This document shows positions 1-13,299 of a DNA stretch of 64,000 bases, piece after piece (positions within the stretch are counted from its first letter, which is position 1; the number at the start of each line of letters is the position of its first letter). The position numbers and the translations under genes were made by a program. Location of the stretch: NCBI GenBank assembly GCA_032164245.1, contig JAVMKO010000010.1:25370189-25434188 (forward strand). The letters run 5' to 3'. This DNA is from Sternotherus odoratus. Taxonomy: Eukaryota > Chordata > Testudines > Kinosternidae. The notes beneath the pieces are model-generated. The model ran no database searches and was not told the DNA's origin. It saw nothing but the letters and a program-made list of their open reading frames with translations.

Positions 1-1085
1 CTTATTGGAGTTTAAATGTTGTTGTTTGTGTGGGAGAGCAATCCCCACACATACTGCTTGCTCTGTCTCAGCAAGACCCACATTGGCATGTGTTGCACGA
101 TCTGCAGATGGTTTAAGAAACAGACTCAAGTGGCTTTGAGACTGTCACCAGGTCAGAGATCATCTGCCACTTCGTGTTCCAGAGCAGGCACCTCTCCAAA
201 GAAACAGGAGCTATTTCCTGTCAACTGTGCCGAAGAAAAAGTCACATAAGACCAATTGAGCCTGCTCCAGGTACTGTTCCTGAGAGAGGTGGAAGTGTGG
301 ACTGACACGGAGCTGATGCATGTGTGTGGGATGGCACAGGTTCTTCTAACCTTTCCCTGGTATCTAGAGGGAGATTGGAAGCTGTATATTGTTGATTCTC
401 CCTTTTGGTCCCGACCTCTCCTTTGGTCCAAGACTTTGCCTTGCTGTGTCAACTATAACCCCTTTGATTTAATGAGATGCTGTCATGCCCCTTAGTCTGT
501 CATGTCAGCATCACACCCCAATGTTGTGGTGGTAGATGGAAGTCTTCATGGGGCCCACTCTGTTAAGTGCAAATTCACAATGAATGCCATCAACTTGGCA
601 ACCAAACATCACTCTGTGATCTCCCGATCATGAGAGCAGCAAATCAACAATGCCAATGTTCCCCTTCCACAGGTTGAGGAAGTACGGCTGGCACCAGGAT
701 TGGTATGGGGCACCTTAGTACAAGGAATCTGCTCAGCACCACTGTAGTCAGCACACAAATGCTTCCAGGGCAACATTCATCACTCTCAACCTTGATGCAG
801 TTAGATACCCGCATGCCACTGTTCACTTTGGGACCGATACTGCTTCTGGCACCAGCATGTTTTGTCATAATGGTATTACTTCCATTGGTAGCACCACTGT
901 CTGCCTTATTCTGGGTGATGGATGAGTCAGACCACTTACTCACTCCCTGTGGTCTTGCTCCATTGTTATCTCTGCAATCCTGAGACTCCTCTGTGTCTGA
1001 GTTAGGATCATCATCCTCCCATTCACCATCACCTGTCCAGCATTGAGAGTTGCTGATGGAAGGTTAGGGATACCAGGATTGACAT
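1..1085. other. Possible decayed DIRS interior, unclassified
   Basis: No intact reading frame is visible. Around 523-563 the + strand reads VVVDGSLHGAHS, which resembles the start of the RNase H domain of the intact DIRS element in this window (VTDASSLGWGAH). This stretch lies directly upstream of a clear DIRS 3' end, so it may be the heavily mutated middle of the same element. The rest (1-480 and 570-1085) could not be aligned to anything by eye. The assignment is inference and weak. Confidence 0.3.
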
Positions 1086-1735
1086 ATGTCTCATGGTTGG
1101 GATGGAGGTCTCTGGCTGGTGCCTAATGACCACCAATGCCTTATCTGCTGCTTCCCTTGGTATCTAAGCAGAGTTCTTGGAAGGGAACATCCCACAAATT
1201 GGTGGATATTCCTCAATGAAATTTCCATATTGGACATTTTCAAGGCTGCTGCATGGTCAACAGTACATATGTTCATGAACCATTACACCATAACTGCATC
1301 TTCCAGGGCAGATGCAGGCTTTGGTAGAGGAGGAGGCCTGTTTATATAGACTCTGAGCCTCACCTCCTGGGCCAGGGGATATTGCTTGTGAGTCACATAA
1401 GTGGAATACATGGCTTCATCCACTCAATGAAGAAGAAACAGTTACTGTAACTGTGGTTCTTCGAGATGTGATACAGGTATGTATTCTGCAACCCGCCCTC
1501 CATCCCCTTTGCATCACAGTCTCATGTGCAGGGATTCAGTGCAAAGGAACTGAGAGAGAATCGGGGCAGCACTACCTCGTTAGCCAGGGGAGGGGCTGTG
1601 GCCATGATGCATGAGCATTGCCCCTATACAGGTACTGCCAAGCAAATATCTCCAGCTCTGGTGCATTGGGCACAAACACACTTAAGTGGAATACATGTCT
1701 GTATAACATCTCGAAAAACCACAGTTACAATCAGT
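1086..1735 (+). mobile_element. Decayed 3' end of a DIRS-type retrotransposon
   Basis: At about 1228-1347 the + strand encodes LDIFKAAAWSTVHMFMNHYT followed by DAGFGRGG. This parallels the C-terminus of the intact DIRS tyrosine recombinase at 36680-36780 (DICRAATWSSVHTFAAHYAT, then DDAAFG), including the HY pair that holds the catalytic tyrosine. Downstream come the same landmarks in the same order as in the intact copy: ATTGCTTG and a TAAGTGGAATACATGG box, GAAGAAGAAACAGTTACTG, GTTCTTCGAGATGTGATACA, and at 1684-1732 a second inverted copy ending in CATCTCGAAAAACCACAGTTAC. These correspond to the internal complementary region and the right inverted terminal repeat. The upstream body is unrecognisable. 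Sequence divergence indicates a different, older subfamily than the element at 31250. Confidence 0.8.
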
Positions 1736-2797
<1,062 letters not shown>

Positions 2798-2986
2798 TAA
2801 TAAGGGCTTTTCTTTTTCTTTTTTGACAATCATAAAATTATCAGTTTCATTCCCATCATTGCTTGTGTCTGTTATTTGATGCTGCCTTTAAGTTTTTTGT
2901 TGGAAGAAATAGTAGTTTAAAACCTTGCCAGTTACCTTAGACAATGCTGTAGTCCCTGATCCTGAAGACTTACGTTAACCCTCTCA

Positions 2987-3225
2987 TTAATCTGAATACT
3001 CCAAATACCAACAACTGTTGAACCAAGTCATGTGCTTTCTCAGGATCAATAAATCCACAAAGCAATTACTCTTTCCATGTATCAGTCTTTCAGATTTCTC
3101 TCTCATTGCAAATACTGCATCTATAGTACTTCTTTCCTTCCTAAGTCCATGTTGCTTCTCTCCAATATTTTCCTTCACCTTGCACTTCACCCTTGCTTCC
3201 AAAAATAGTATATGTCCATACAAGT
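2987..3225 (-). pseudogene. Reverse-transcriptase relic of an RTE-like LINE
   Basis: The minus strand keeps a short open stretch containing KENIGEKQHGLRKERSTIDA and then VFAMREK...NCFVDLLI. This matches the LINE reverse-transcriptase block usually written as E-x-Q-x-G-F-R-x-G-R-S-T-x-D-A, followed by the F-V-D-L catalytic strand where the first catalytic aspartate sits. The normal K-A-Y/F-D continuation is degraded (LILRKHMTWF), so it is non-functional. The RST-DA spacing suggests the RTE/BovB group, but the fragment is too short for certainty. It lies antisense in the host intron just after exon A. Confidence 0.55.
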
Positions 3226-4985
3226 CTGTATGAAATTATGGCTTTCACCTGACATTGTAACCACCATTTTGAATAATGTGACTTATATTTTGGGTCTGTA
3301 ACTGTAACTACTTAGAGATGTCAAGGATAGACCAAGACAGCTCATTGTAATGCCTGACACCTCTCTGAAGTGACTAATGCTTAGTGGGAAAGAGTATGGT
3401 AGGTTGAAAAAATGGAAAAATAATCATTAATTTTTTTCCCTTCTGGCAAAGTTTAGACAGGTAATGGGATATCATCATCATTGTGAGCAGATGTTACACT
3501 TTAAACAAAGTTCTTTAATACAGAGCTAACATTCTGCATATGCCATGAAGAATCTGTGCACCAAAACTGTGATGTCCTGTTTTCAAAAGTGATTTCAGCA
3601 CTTGAAATTTTTACCACCTGAGGGAGGTGGAAAAAAAGATAAACATAGAGCTATTTTCAGTACTTACTTTTTAAAAAATTGTCTGTGGGAAAAAATAACT
3701 TTGGGTTGCTTTTACCTGCTTAAACTAAAATTGGAAGCCCTTGACATAAGGAATTGCATTTTAGGTCTATAGTTGACATTTTAGGAATATTATTCCCCTG
3801 AAAAATTATTTCTCTTGTGTTATAAGATCTGTTTGAGTTTAGCTTTTCAGTTTTTCTGTATTAATCATTTTAATCTAAAACTGTTTGTTTCTGCATTTTC
3901 TATTTTCCATTTATCTATTTTCCTTTTATTAACTAATTAATTAATTTTCCATGACTATTACCCCAACATCCCCTAACTAAGTAAAATAGTTAGTTTTAAA
4001 TGAATAGTATTCACTAATGCCTGAACTACAGTCAGAGGTGCATCTCTTCAACACCTTCCAAAAGGCAGAGTCTATTTATGTTCTAGCTATTTAAACCAGA
4101 TGACAGAACCTTAAATTATTTGCCTCTTTCTGCATTTTAATAAAAAATGTTTTCAGCTCTGGACTTGCAAATATTTTCAAAATGAATTATTAATAAAAAG
4201 GTTGTCAGAAAATATTAATAATTTTATAGCCCTCGGGTTGCTTCACCTTAAATATCAACTAAATTTCAGAGGCACAAAAATATGATACAAATGAAAGCTT
4301 GAGAAAGAAAAAAAATTATTAGAGTCCCTGTAAAGAGTTGGCTTGACCCCATCTGCATAAGAAAAATCTATGTCAGGGATCTAGTGAAGGAAATCCCCAT
4401 GAGACTTCCCCCTTGCACTTATCCCCTTCGGAGAACAAACTGTGGGCCCTGCCCAACAACCCTTCAGATGCATCATTATCCATAGCTCCACTGGATTCTC
4501 TCCCTATGTGTGATACATAGGTGATACATCTCTCCTTAAGTATCTCCTGGGGAGATACTATTTTCCTGGGAATATGCTTAGCCCTAGCTTGCTCATGGTT
4601 GCTGTCCAGTCTGTACCCATGCTTCCAGCATGACCCAAGCACCACAAAGCACCTCCAAGGTGACTGAATGAGACTCTGCAGCTGTCAAAATACCCTCTTC
4701 CCCACGTCTCTCCCCCAGTTCATTCAGCACATAGGTATACAGGTATATGGTGTATATGTGTTTGTTTGTTTATATATATGTATACGTAAATGTATTGTGT
4801 ACATAAATTTCCACAGAAAACAAATTAACTTAGAATTCACGTTGCTTATATATATTTCTTCATAACAGCACCAACACTAGCAATCAAGCTAATGATCAAT
4901 TAAGGTATATTGCCTGGAGGTTGGCCATATTTTGGATATGTATTAGCTTTCTCAACTGCACAGAGACACTGTTACCCTTCCTAAT
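3226..4985. other. Intron, nothing recognised
   Basis: AT-rich intronic sequence. The block at about 4330-4670 has higher GC content and may be an old repeat, but I could not place it in a family. Confidence 0.4.
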
Positions 4986-5012
4986 ACACACACACACACA
5001 CACACACACACA
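4986..5012. repeat. (AC)n microsatellite
   Basis: An uninterrupted AC dinucleotide tract of about 13 units lies between AT-rich flanks. Confidence 0.95.
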
Positions 5013-6720
5013 TTTAATAATATGATCATCAATTTATGCATCAAAGAAATGAAAATCATAATGCATGATAAAATATTAGCTCTATCCTTCCTGTTACATT
5101 ATTGAATCATTTAATGAGAATTATAATCTTAAAATTACAGTCTTATCTCCTCTCCCTACTCCAGTGTAAACATCATGCACAGATGAGAGTTATTAGGGAG
5201 ACAATCTTAACATCTCTGTGTACCAAATAACAGATTGAATACAAAGTTGATTGTACTTAGACATTTCTTACCTTTTACAAACTTCTACTACATATTTACT
5301 TTGAGTTATAAAGATTATATTAGCTATTCAATTACGCCTTCAATTGCACTGACAGGTCACAAGACGGTAACAAATTAAGGGAGGGGAACATCCCTCTAGT
5401 TTCCCAGTGGTTGCATTTGTAATCTCCACTCATTCAACAGACTCGCTCCATTTCCGTTTGGTGCCTCCCATTGTACCATGTGATTGAGCAATTTATCTCC
5501 CTTAACCATAAAAGTCAGAATAATAATACAGAAGACAATTCTAATTATTTAACCACAGATTTAAAACACAACTTGGTGCTGATTCTTGATAACTAGACGT
5601 GGTAGAAATTTTTCATATTTGGACATTTTTTGACAAAAAGGGGGAAATGGAAAAAAAAATCAATTTTTAAAAAATCAGTTGTAATTGTCAGGTCCTAGTA
5701 TCGTCGTGCCTTATTTAAAGGAAGAAAATCTAATTGGCAGACTCTCCTTTCCCCTAAGTACTCTGAGGATTGTTTGATGGCCTTTAATAAAACAGAGTTC
5801 AGCTGTTGTTCTGGTGATCCATTCTGCTGGATCCTCATTTCCTTGCCTGAATATCACATGACCATATCATCATACATCGTCAGTGCGTCCTGATTTTGGA
5901 TGTCATTTGGGATTCTGGCTCACACTTCATACATGTCCTTTCTCTTTCAACTCAGAAATTTAGTTCTGCCTTTCAGTAGTCGTTGCAGGTGATGAATAGC
6001 CCACTCATGATGCAGTTGCCAAAGAATTTATAATTTCATATCAGTCATGTATTTTTCTTGCTATGACTTTGGTATCATTTGCCATTCATCTCTCTCTCTC
6101 TAGTGCCAAGCACATTTGGAGAATGTTATGTATGTAGTTTATATAGTCAAAACAAAACATAATCCTCCTTACATAGCTTTAATCTAATTCTGTGGCTGAC
6201 TCATGATTTTATAACTATATGTAGGTTCTGTACTCTGAGTCAGAATAAAAACGTGGACCCAGAATGTGACACATATGTAAACTGCATTTATTTTAAACAA
6301 ATAATTGTCAGCTAAGCATCATTAGACCCAATCCTGCATAGCTTGCATGTCTGTTTCTCTGATTTAATTTTGCTTGGTAAGTATCAGGAATCTGATATCC
6401 CAGGCATATGGACTCATTTTGAAACAACATTGTTGGAGGGCATATTGTAATTGCCATGATTGGCATTCTGAGTTATGATTCAGGGAGCAAACTTAATTTG
6501 AAGCACAGCTGAGTGTTAAGCTCTGAGAACCTCCAAGAGCAAAATAGACAGTCCGCAATCAATTAGATCATATGTACCATTAAAATAAATTTAAGCAAAT
6601 TTGTTTTAAACAAACTATTATTATTAAACTAGGGTAGGCTTGGTGGTAGTGAACTTTGTCAATAATACAGTTAGGACTAAGTTTGTGGGTTTTTTAATTG
6701 TAAATATAATCTCAAAGAGA
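5013..6720. other. Intron, nothing recognised
   Basis: AT-rich sequence with no open frame of note, no terminal repeats and no tandem array visible. Confidence 0.4.
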
Positions 6721-7078
6721 GAGGTAGTTCTCAACCAGCGGTCCGGAGCCCCCTGGGGTGCTGCAGGTAGGTTTCAGGGGATATGCCAAAATAAACCAGA
6801 GAGGAGGCCCAGCATTACACTTGCTAGGACCGAGGGCAGAAAGCCCAAGTCCTGATGCCCAGGATGGAAAGCCAAAGTTTGAGCAACTTAGGTTTGCAGG
6901 ATCCCTATGGTGTGAGGCCCTGGGCAGTGGCCTTGCTTGCTACCCTCTTGCTCAGCCCTGGTTTTTAATTTACTGGATATGCAGAGAAACAGTTTTTGTG
7001 GTATGGATGGACTGGGGAATTTTTACAGCATGTTTGGTGGGGGAGAGGGCTCAGAAAGATAAAGGTTGAGAACCCCTG
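6721..7078. mobile_element. hAT-like non-autonomous DNA element
   Basis: The left end reads GAGGTAGTTCTCAACC and the right end GGTTGAGAACCCCTG. Reverse-complemented, the right end is CAGGGGTTCTCAACC, the standard end of many vertebrate hAT elements. The interior is GC-richer than the flanks and holds no transposase. The left end is mutated, and I do not see a convincing 8-bp target duplication. Confidence 0.65.
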
Positions 7079-7358
7079 ATTTATCCTTTCTTGAGGGGAG
7101 ATGTTCCTCCTTGCCAATGTGACTTACTGGAGATATAACTTATGATACTAAGAGTTTTAATTTATGTTGCCAGGGCCACTTCTGAAACCTGATTATATCT
7201 TTATGACTTGCTCTGCACCTCCTGTGAGGGCCTGTGTGCACTCTTCACTCCCATGGAATTCGGTGGGACTTGAGAGCATTGAGTACCTTCCATGATAGCC
7301 CTAGGATTTTTGTTTACATTTTCACTTAGGTGAAGTCCCATAACTATATAACTTAGAG

Positions 7359-8053
7359 TTTGACTACACTTGCAGCTGTAGGGCACTTTGGGTTAAACCA
7401 GCCTTCGGAGAGCACACTAGGGAAAGCACCACAGTCTGTCCACACTGACAGCTGCAAGCGCACTGGCATGGATGCATTTACAGCACTGCAGTGATGTTGG
7501 GAGTGGTGCATTATGGGCAGCTATCCCCGCGTTCAAGTTGTGCAACGTGCTTTTCAAATGGGTGGGGGTGCAGCGTGTTGTGTGTATGGGAGGGGAGAGA
7601 GAGAGTGGGTTTTTGGAGTGCTGAGAGCGTGTCAGCACACTATCTTGTAATTCAGTCCCCCATGGTTCCCCTGCCTCTCTCTCTCACTCAGTAAATGTTT
7701 GCTTTGCCCTGTAACAGATAAGCAGCCACTGAAATGGAGGTTTGAAAAGGCATTTCCTCATTCCTGCAGCTATTTCACAACAAAGGGAAGAGTGACCACT
7801 TGATTTAAGGGGATTATGGGACGTTTCTGGAGGTAAATCAGAGTGTAGTAACGTAACTCCTCGTCCACACTGACCCTGAAGCATCTCACCCAATATGCAA
7901 CAGCTGTTAATCCTCTTGGGGAGGTGGAGTACCAGGAGCGCTCCAGCCAGGGAGTCAGAGCAGCGTTCTACATGCCTTGCCAGTGTGGACGGGGTGTAAG
8001 GTAGAGTGCTCTGAGAGGCTTTATTGTGGTATAAAGTGCAAGTGTAGCCAAGT
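7359..8053. mobile_element. MITE of about 695 bp with 16-bp inverted ends
   Basis: The left end TTTGACTACACTTGCA is matched by the reverse complement of the right end (CTTGGCTACACTTGCA). Flanking octamers ACTTAGAG (7351-7358) and CCTTAAAG (8054-8061) agree at 6 of 8 positions, compatible with an old 8-bp hAT-type target duplication. No transposase remains. The interior contains CpG-bearing stretches and a GAGA tract near 7598-7606. Confidence 0.55.
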
Positions 8054-8061
8054 CCTTAAAG

Positions 8062-9932
8062 ACTTTTGTGGAGGCAAGGATCACAGCATCTTATACAGTG
8101 GCTTTTTGATCTGGAGGGCATATAGAAGTGAGCAAATTATCCAACAGGATGTAGCTTCATAACTTGGAAACACGTACATGCAGAATTAGTACATTAGGGA
8201 TGAAATGCTTTTTTTATTTTAATCTAAAATGAGCTTTTATTAATAATTAGTAAGTAGCATCTAGAGTCAGTGTTCCTCTTGTGTTTAACTTTTTCAAGAG
8301 CAATAAAATTAAGAACCTCTTATCTGTACCTTCATCAGTGATTTTCTTTGTCCATGTTACCCATATTTTAAATAGTAAGTGGCTTATGTGAGGGGTATTA
8401 TTTTGTTTTGAAGGTGAAATACAAAAATATCATTCAGTAACTAATGCGTGTGTAATGATTCAAATGATACCTCTCATTTCCGACTGAATGTGGTAGTAAT
8501 GAGAAATACAAGTTTTCAGCCTAATGAGTATTTTAAAGGGGGGAAATAGAAATAGCTCCCAAGTAGCTATGCTTTCCCATCCTAGATATTTACTTTTAAT
8601 TTCTAGCCTCATTTCTTTGAATAGCTCTATCTATTAAAATAATTACATTTTAATGTTGCTAACAGTTATTCCTGGTTTATAGAAACTGGTGCTTTTTTGT
8701 ATTTTTGCAGAACTAGGGCTAAAAAATTAATGGAATTATTTGAGTAAACCATTAAAAGTGTTACAGCATTAGAAAGATTGTTCCTGAATATATCAATAAG
8801 AATCCAGAATGAGGACTGGAAGCAAAATCCAGCAGTACTGATGCACTTTATCAGTTTTGAGGGTCTCTCTTGGGACTTCATGCCCAGCAGGCAGGTGCTT
8901 AAGAGCCTGGGAGGAAAGAAATGCTATGTATTTTCTGGCTAGGTCAATAGTGTTATTAGTAGGTTCCAAAGGAAGGTATTAGCACCGTTCCTTAGCTGGA
9001 AGAATTGTTAGTATGACACAAGATTTTTGATGGAGGAAAGACTATAAAGGGGGTAATAAAGGAATCTTTTGAGATACTATAAGGACTTTGTAAAATCCAC
9101 AAATGTGGAGGCAAAATCCAAATGATTATAGGGTACAGGAATTGATGGAAAAGGGATGTATTTAAATGCCAGTCTTTCAATAACTACTTGGAATGGCTAT
9201 TAAAATTCAGAGCCTTTTAAAATCTCACATTCTTTAATTTGACACTTAGCTTGGGCTAAACGCTCTGACTGAGGACACATTGGCTTTGAAAAGATATCAA
9301 GAACATCTTACAAACTGTAAAATGAGTTACACACAGATTGTTAGGGCCAAAGAGGTTTTTTTTAAAAAAAATTATATTGTATATAACAAAATATTTTGTT
9401 AAAAATTAATTATTTTCAAGTTCTGAGATTGCATTTATTTTAAATTGCCCTTACTTGGCTGCATAGTCTCTCCATGGTTTCATGCCAGGTAGAAACAGAT
9501 GGAAGCGAATGTATCTTTCAATCAAACTCTTGTTTCAGGTTCAGAGAAGAAAACAGTCTTTTCAATATTTAAAATACAAGCTTCTAAGCACCCTTGAAAG
9601 TTTAAAACTCCTGCAGCTAGAGCAGGGAAATAATACAGCTCCTTTCTAACATCTGCCCTGAGGACTATGAGCTAACCTTGCACAATACCTAAGGGGGTGG
9701 GGAGGGTTGGGTGGTGTTGGGGTGGAGAGTTGGGGGATGTTTTGGTTTTTTGTATCAAACTAAAATAGGCAGACTGGGAGAAGGTTAATATAATAAAATT
9801 AGTTATGATGATAGTTTAAAACTATTATACTTTCAATTTATCCTGTTAAAAATCTTTAATCCAGAAAAAATACAGCCAAAAACCTAATATTTCCTAATTA
9901 GAAAAATACACACAGTAGACTGGATGACTCAG
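8062..9932. other. Intron, nothing recognised
   Basis: AT-rich sequence with short G-rich patches near 9690-9740. No repeat family was recognised. Confidence 0.4.
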
Positions 9933-10125
9933 GGCATGTCTACATGGGGATTCTGAAAAAAGTTTAAAAAGATGAATTGATGTTAACTGTGAAGTTAATG
10001 TGCATAAATTAAACTGCATTAAATTTGTGTGTGTGGATGCTCTCATTCAGAAGTAAAATGGCTTCAGTTCACTGAAGTTTAATCCTGCTCTGAGTTTAAT
10101 TCTTCTGGCTGTCCCTGAGTAAACA
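9933..10125. mobile_element. Possible truncated DNA-transposon end
   Basis: Begins CAGGGCATGTCTACATGGGG, a terminal motif resembling that of several reptile DNA elements. A related start, CAGGGCATGACCAGGCTACA, occurs at about 27384. No matching right end was found, so this is either a fragment or a chance match. Confidence 0.3.
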
Positions 10126-10685
10126 AAACCTCACTGATTGAAAATGGGATTCAGAGTCTTGGCCACTGGTTCAAATGCAGACTATGTGAGCAGTGAATGA
10201 GTGTTACCAGCTTGCAACCATTGGGTGACCTATTTGAAATGAATAAATCCCAGTGAATCCACAGCACCATCCACAGCACACAAAAAAGCACCATCACAAT
10301 TGTAATTAATTGGCATGTTAGTAGAATCTCTGCAGAGGCCCAAGATTGAATATGTATGCAGATTTAAGTAATTTCTCTACCCTCCAAGTCAAAGTTGAAG
10401 CATACTGATAAAGTACCTTGGGGCAATTTGCACTGCTTCTGATTGTGTTGTATCTATTATGTGGATAAACAGAGGACCTCAGAGTCTGAGGTTGCGAATT
10501 TGACACCTTCACAAGCACTACATGGACTAAGCGCTCTAACCTCTTGCCCACCAAAGGGGGAAAAGAATAGGTGAGAAAGGCAGGCATTATGTGAAAGATT
10601 TCTATTTACACTGCCAATTTCTCTTTACAATAGGATGAATCCAAATACTTCAGATATTCCAATATTTGGGACTGTTTGGATCCAG

Positions 10686-10809
10686 TAGGGTGACCAGACA
10701 GCAAATGTGAGAAATCGGGACAGAGGCTGACGGGTAATAAGTGACTATATAAGAAAAAGACCCCAAAATTGGGACCGTCCCTATAAAATCAGGACATCTG
10801 GTCACTCTA
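10686..10809. mobile_element. 124-bp miniature element, TAGGGTGACCAGA ends, 8-bp TSD
   Basis: The ends are perfect at the outer bases: TAGGGTGACCAGA on the left, and TCTGGTCACTCTA on the right, which reverse-complements to TAGAGTGACCAGA. It is bracketed by an exact 8-bp direct repeat GGATCCAG (10678-10685 and 10810-10817). The interior is itself largely self-complementary (CGGGACAG... and ...GGGACCGTCCC). The size, terminal repeat and 8-bp duplication fit a miniature hAT-type element. The ends differ at only two of 13 positions from the ends of the large exon-carrying elements at 17345 and 27894 (TAGGCTGACCATA), so they probably share a transposase. Confidence 0.85.
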
Positions 10810-10817
10810 GGATCCAG

Positions 10818-12030
10818 GATCATTGTTAGCCACAATATAGAATGATAATGTTTAGATCCCTGGGTTAATCTCATTTCTGGTCTGCAGGGGCCTATTGAAA
10901 CATAAAATCTCAATTCCATGGACTATCAGTGTTTTGTAGTTACAAGATATTTCATTTGGAAGTTTTATTGAAGGTTTGAACATTTCTAATTCCTTGATTG
11001 TTAGTGTTGCCTGAATATGGACTGAAGGATCCATCTTTTTTTCTTTTTCTTTTTTTGTGCTTGATGTTACACTGCCTTGTCTGCTGGGGAGCAAAAAATG
11101 GTAAATAGTACTGTATTCAGATCTCTGTTCAATATCCGGTGCTTGTAAATTTTGTTCTTCAATGGGAAACATTTATTACAAGAGAATGTGGATAAAAATA
11201 ACAAACAAGCCCACAAGCACATAGACTCTATAAATATTGAAGAAATGTAAAATAAAGGAAGATGATGTTGCCCAATCTCAAGGTATATCCCCAGTAAGCT
11301 TGATGTCTCCTTTCTACAATGCTGTTCCTTCCTGGGTGTGATCAGAGCCAGATCTGTATAATAGGCTTTAACCCAATGCACTCTTAGATAGCATAACCTC
11401 TCCTGCAGGAGAGGCTTATATAAATAGAGTGCCTTCAATCGGCAGTTCTTCACACACCAAGAACTTCTCCTGATGAAGAGGTTGTTCAGAAACTGGAAGG
11501 CTGTAAATCAATAGCAAGAAAAAGGGAAAGAGGACTGAAAGGCCAAATGGATGTGTGAGATAACAAAGCTAGGGTTAGAGTACATCTTATTTAGATACAG
11601 ATTAACATTGTTTTTCTTATTAATATAGATTCATATCAATTGTGTATATAGATAATGAGTGTTGGAAAGATAAGGAAAGTTAGAAAATAATATATGTATC
11701 CCAAAAATCCACGCAGCTGGGAGAAGTAAGGAAGAAATATATATACACTCCAGACCTGGAGATTAAACAATATGTATCCTATATTTCCTGGACAGCCATA
11801 TAAGAAAGAATGTTTAATACAATATAACCTGATGCTTTAAAAAAGGGTCTGTACCCCACAAAATACGTGAGCACTCCATTGCTGAGCATTAACCCTTAGG
11901 TTTAATGCTTCTCAGCACACAAATTAATGTTTTTAACTCCTGGAATTTCAGCATCTCTCAGTTCTAACGAGACAGAAAAAATTCTCCCTTTTTATTATAT
12001 GACGTAAAATATATAAAACTATAATATGTG
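10818..12030. other. Intron, nothing recognised
   Basis: AT-rich intronic sequence with no terminal repeats or coding signals that I can support. Confidence 0.4.
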
Positions 12031-12574
12031 AAATACATAAGAACAGCCCTACCAGGTCTGACCAAAGGTCCATCTAGCCCAGTAGCTTTTCTTCCTACAG
12101 TGGCCAGAGCCAGGTGCCCCAGAGGGAATTAATAGAACAGGTAATCATCAAGTCATTCATCCTCTGTCGCTTATTCACAGATTCTGGCAAACAGAGGCTA
12201 GGGACATTCCTGCCCATCCTGACTTGTAGCCATTGATGCACCTATCCTCCATGAATTTATCAGTTTCTTTTTTGAACCTTGTTATGGTCTTGGCCTTCAC
12301 AACAGCCTCTGGCAAGGAGTTCCACAGGTTGACTGTATGCTGTGTGAAGAAAAAATTCCTTTTATTTGTTTTAAACCTGCTGCCTATTAATTTCATTTGG
12401 TGACCCATATAGTTCTTGTGTTATGAGAAGCAGTAAACAACACTTCCTTGTCTACTTTCTCTACATCAGCCATGATTTTATAGACCTCAATCATATCTCC
12501 CCTTGGCTGTCTCTTTTCCAAAATGAAAAGTACCAGTATTGTTAATCTGTATTCATACGGAAGCATACTGTACA
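12031..12574 (-). mobile_element. CR1 LINE 3' fragment, antisense
   Basis: The minus strand carries the typical CR1 3' region: the peptide-like stretch [32 protein letters not shown] and the AAGACCATAACAAGGTTCAA-type block, ending near 12031 in TTCTTATGTATTTC. The same text recurs in sense at 42700-43110 and 62400-62786. It is 5'-truncated, as usual for CR1, and not coding. Confidence 0.9.
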
Positions 12575-12579
12575 CCCTT

Positions 12580-13290
12580 GGGGCCGGGGCAGCATGGCCT
12601 AAGGGCCAGAGTCCATAAAGCGGCCCTTAGATCCAGGGCAGCCCTGCCTAATGGCCAGAGTCTATAACGTAGCCCTCGGTGCAGGACAGTAAGTCCTTAT
12701 GGCCAGGGTCTATAGTGCATCCCTCTGCGTGAGGGCAGCGAGGCCTATGAAGCAGGGGCGCCCTCAAAGAGGTGGGATGACTCTGGTAGGGGGGCTCGGG
12801 CCCCACCCAACTCCACTGGGCCCTGACCCAGGGCCCTAACAGTGGCATAGTGCCTTGCCGCTGACTCTGGCAGGGGGGGGGGGTCCTATCGAAACACGCC
12901 AAGCCTTCCTGGCCATGAGGTACCACTCTGTCACCCTCCTTGGATCACTTCCTACTGGTATCTGAGTTGGGGTTTCCCATGAGTCTTCGGGATTTCCATG
13001 GACAGTGGGTCCGGTCGCCTGTTCTGGCTCCTCAATTTGCTGGACTTCAAGCAGGCCCGGGGTGGCTCCAGTTCCCGGCACCATCAGGGGGTGTGGCTGG
13101 TCCTCCTCAGGAGCTTCCCAGGCAGGTCCTTCCCCTGCAGCCGCCAGCCCAGAATGAGCTGATCTCCCTCTCTTAATACTATTAGAGCAGGCCCAGTCCT
13201 GCTGGGGAGGCAGGACTTCCGCTGTTAATACCATAGGCCTAACACTGCCTGGGCTAGTGGGGTATGCAAGCCCCGTCACGGCCTCTCACT
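12580..13290 (-). repeat. GC-rich interspersed repeat, possibly an LTR
   Basis: The block is abruptly GC-rich against AT-rich flanks. On the minus strand it begins near 13290 with GCAGTGAGAGGCCGTGACGG and continues with several CC-rich stretches. Internally, the phrase GGCC(C)AGAGTC(C/T)ATA recurs at about 12604-12666 and again near 12706, indicating short tandem duplication. A GTGACGGGGC-type start resembles reptile LTRs, but I see no paired LTR and no gag or pol, so the LTR reading is tentative. Confidence 0.4.
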
Positions 13291-13299
13291 GCTTCTTTT

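Noticed and set aside
10480..10560. Possible minus-strand tRNA-like sequence
   Set aside because: Vague B-box-like text without consistent stems.
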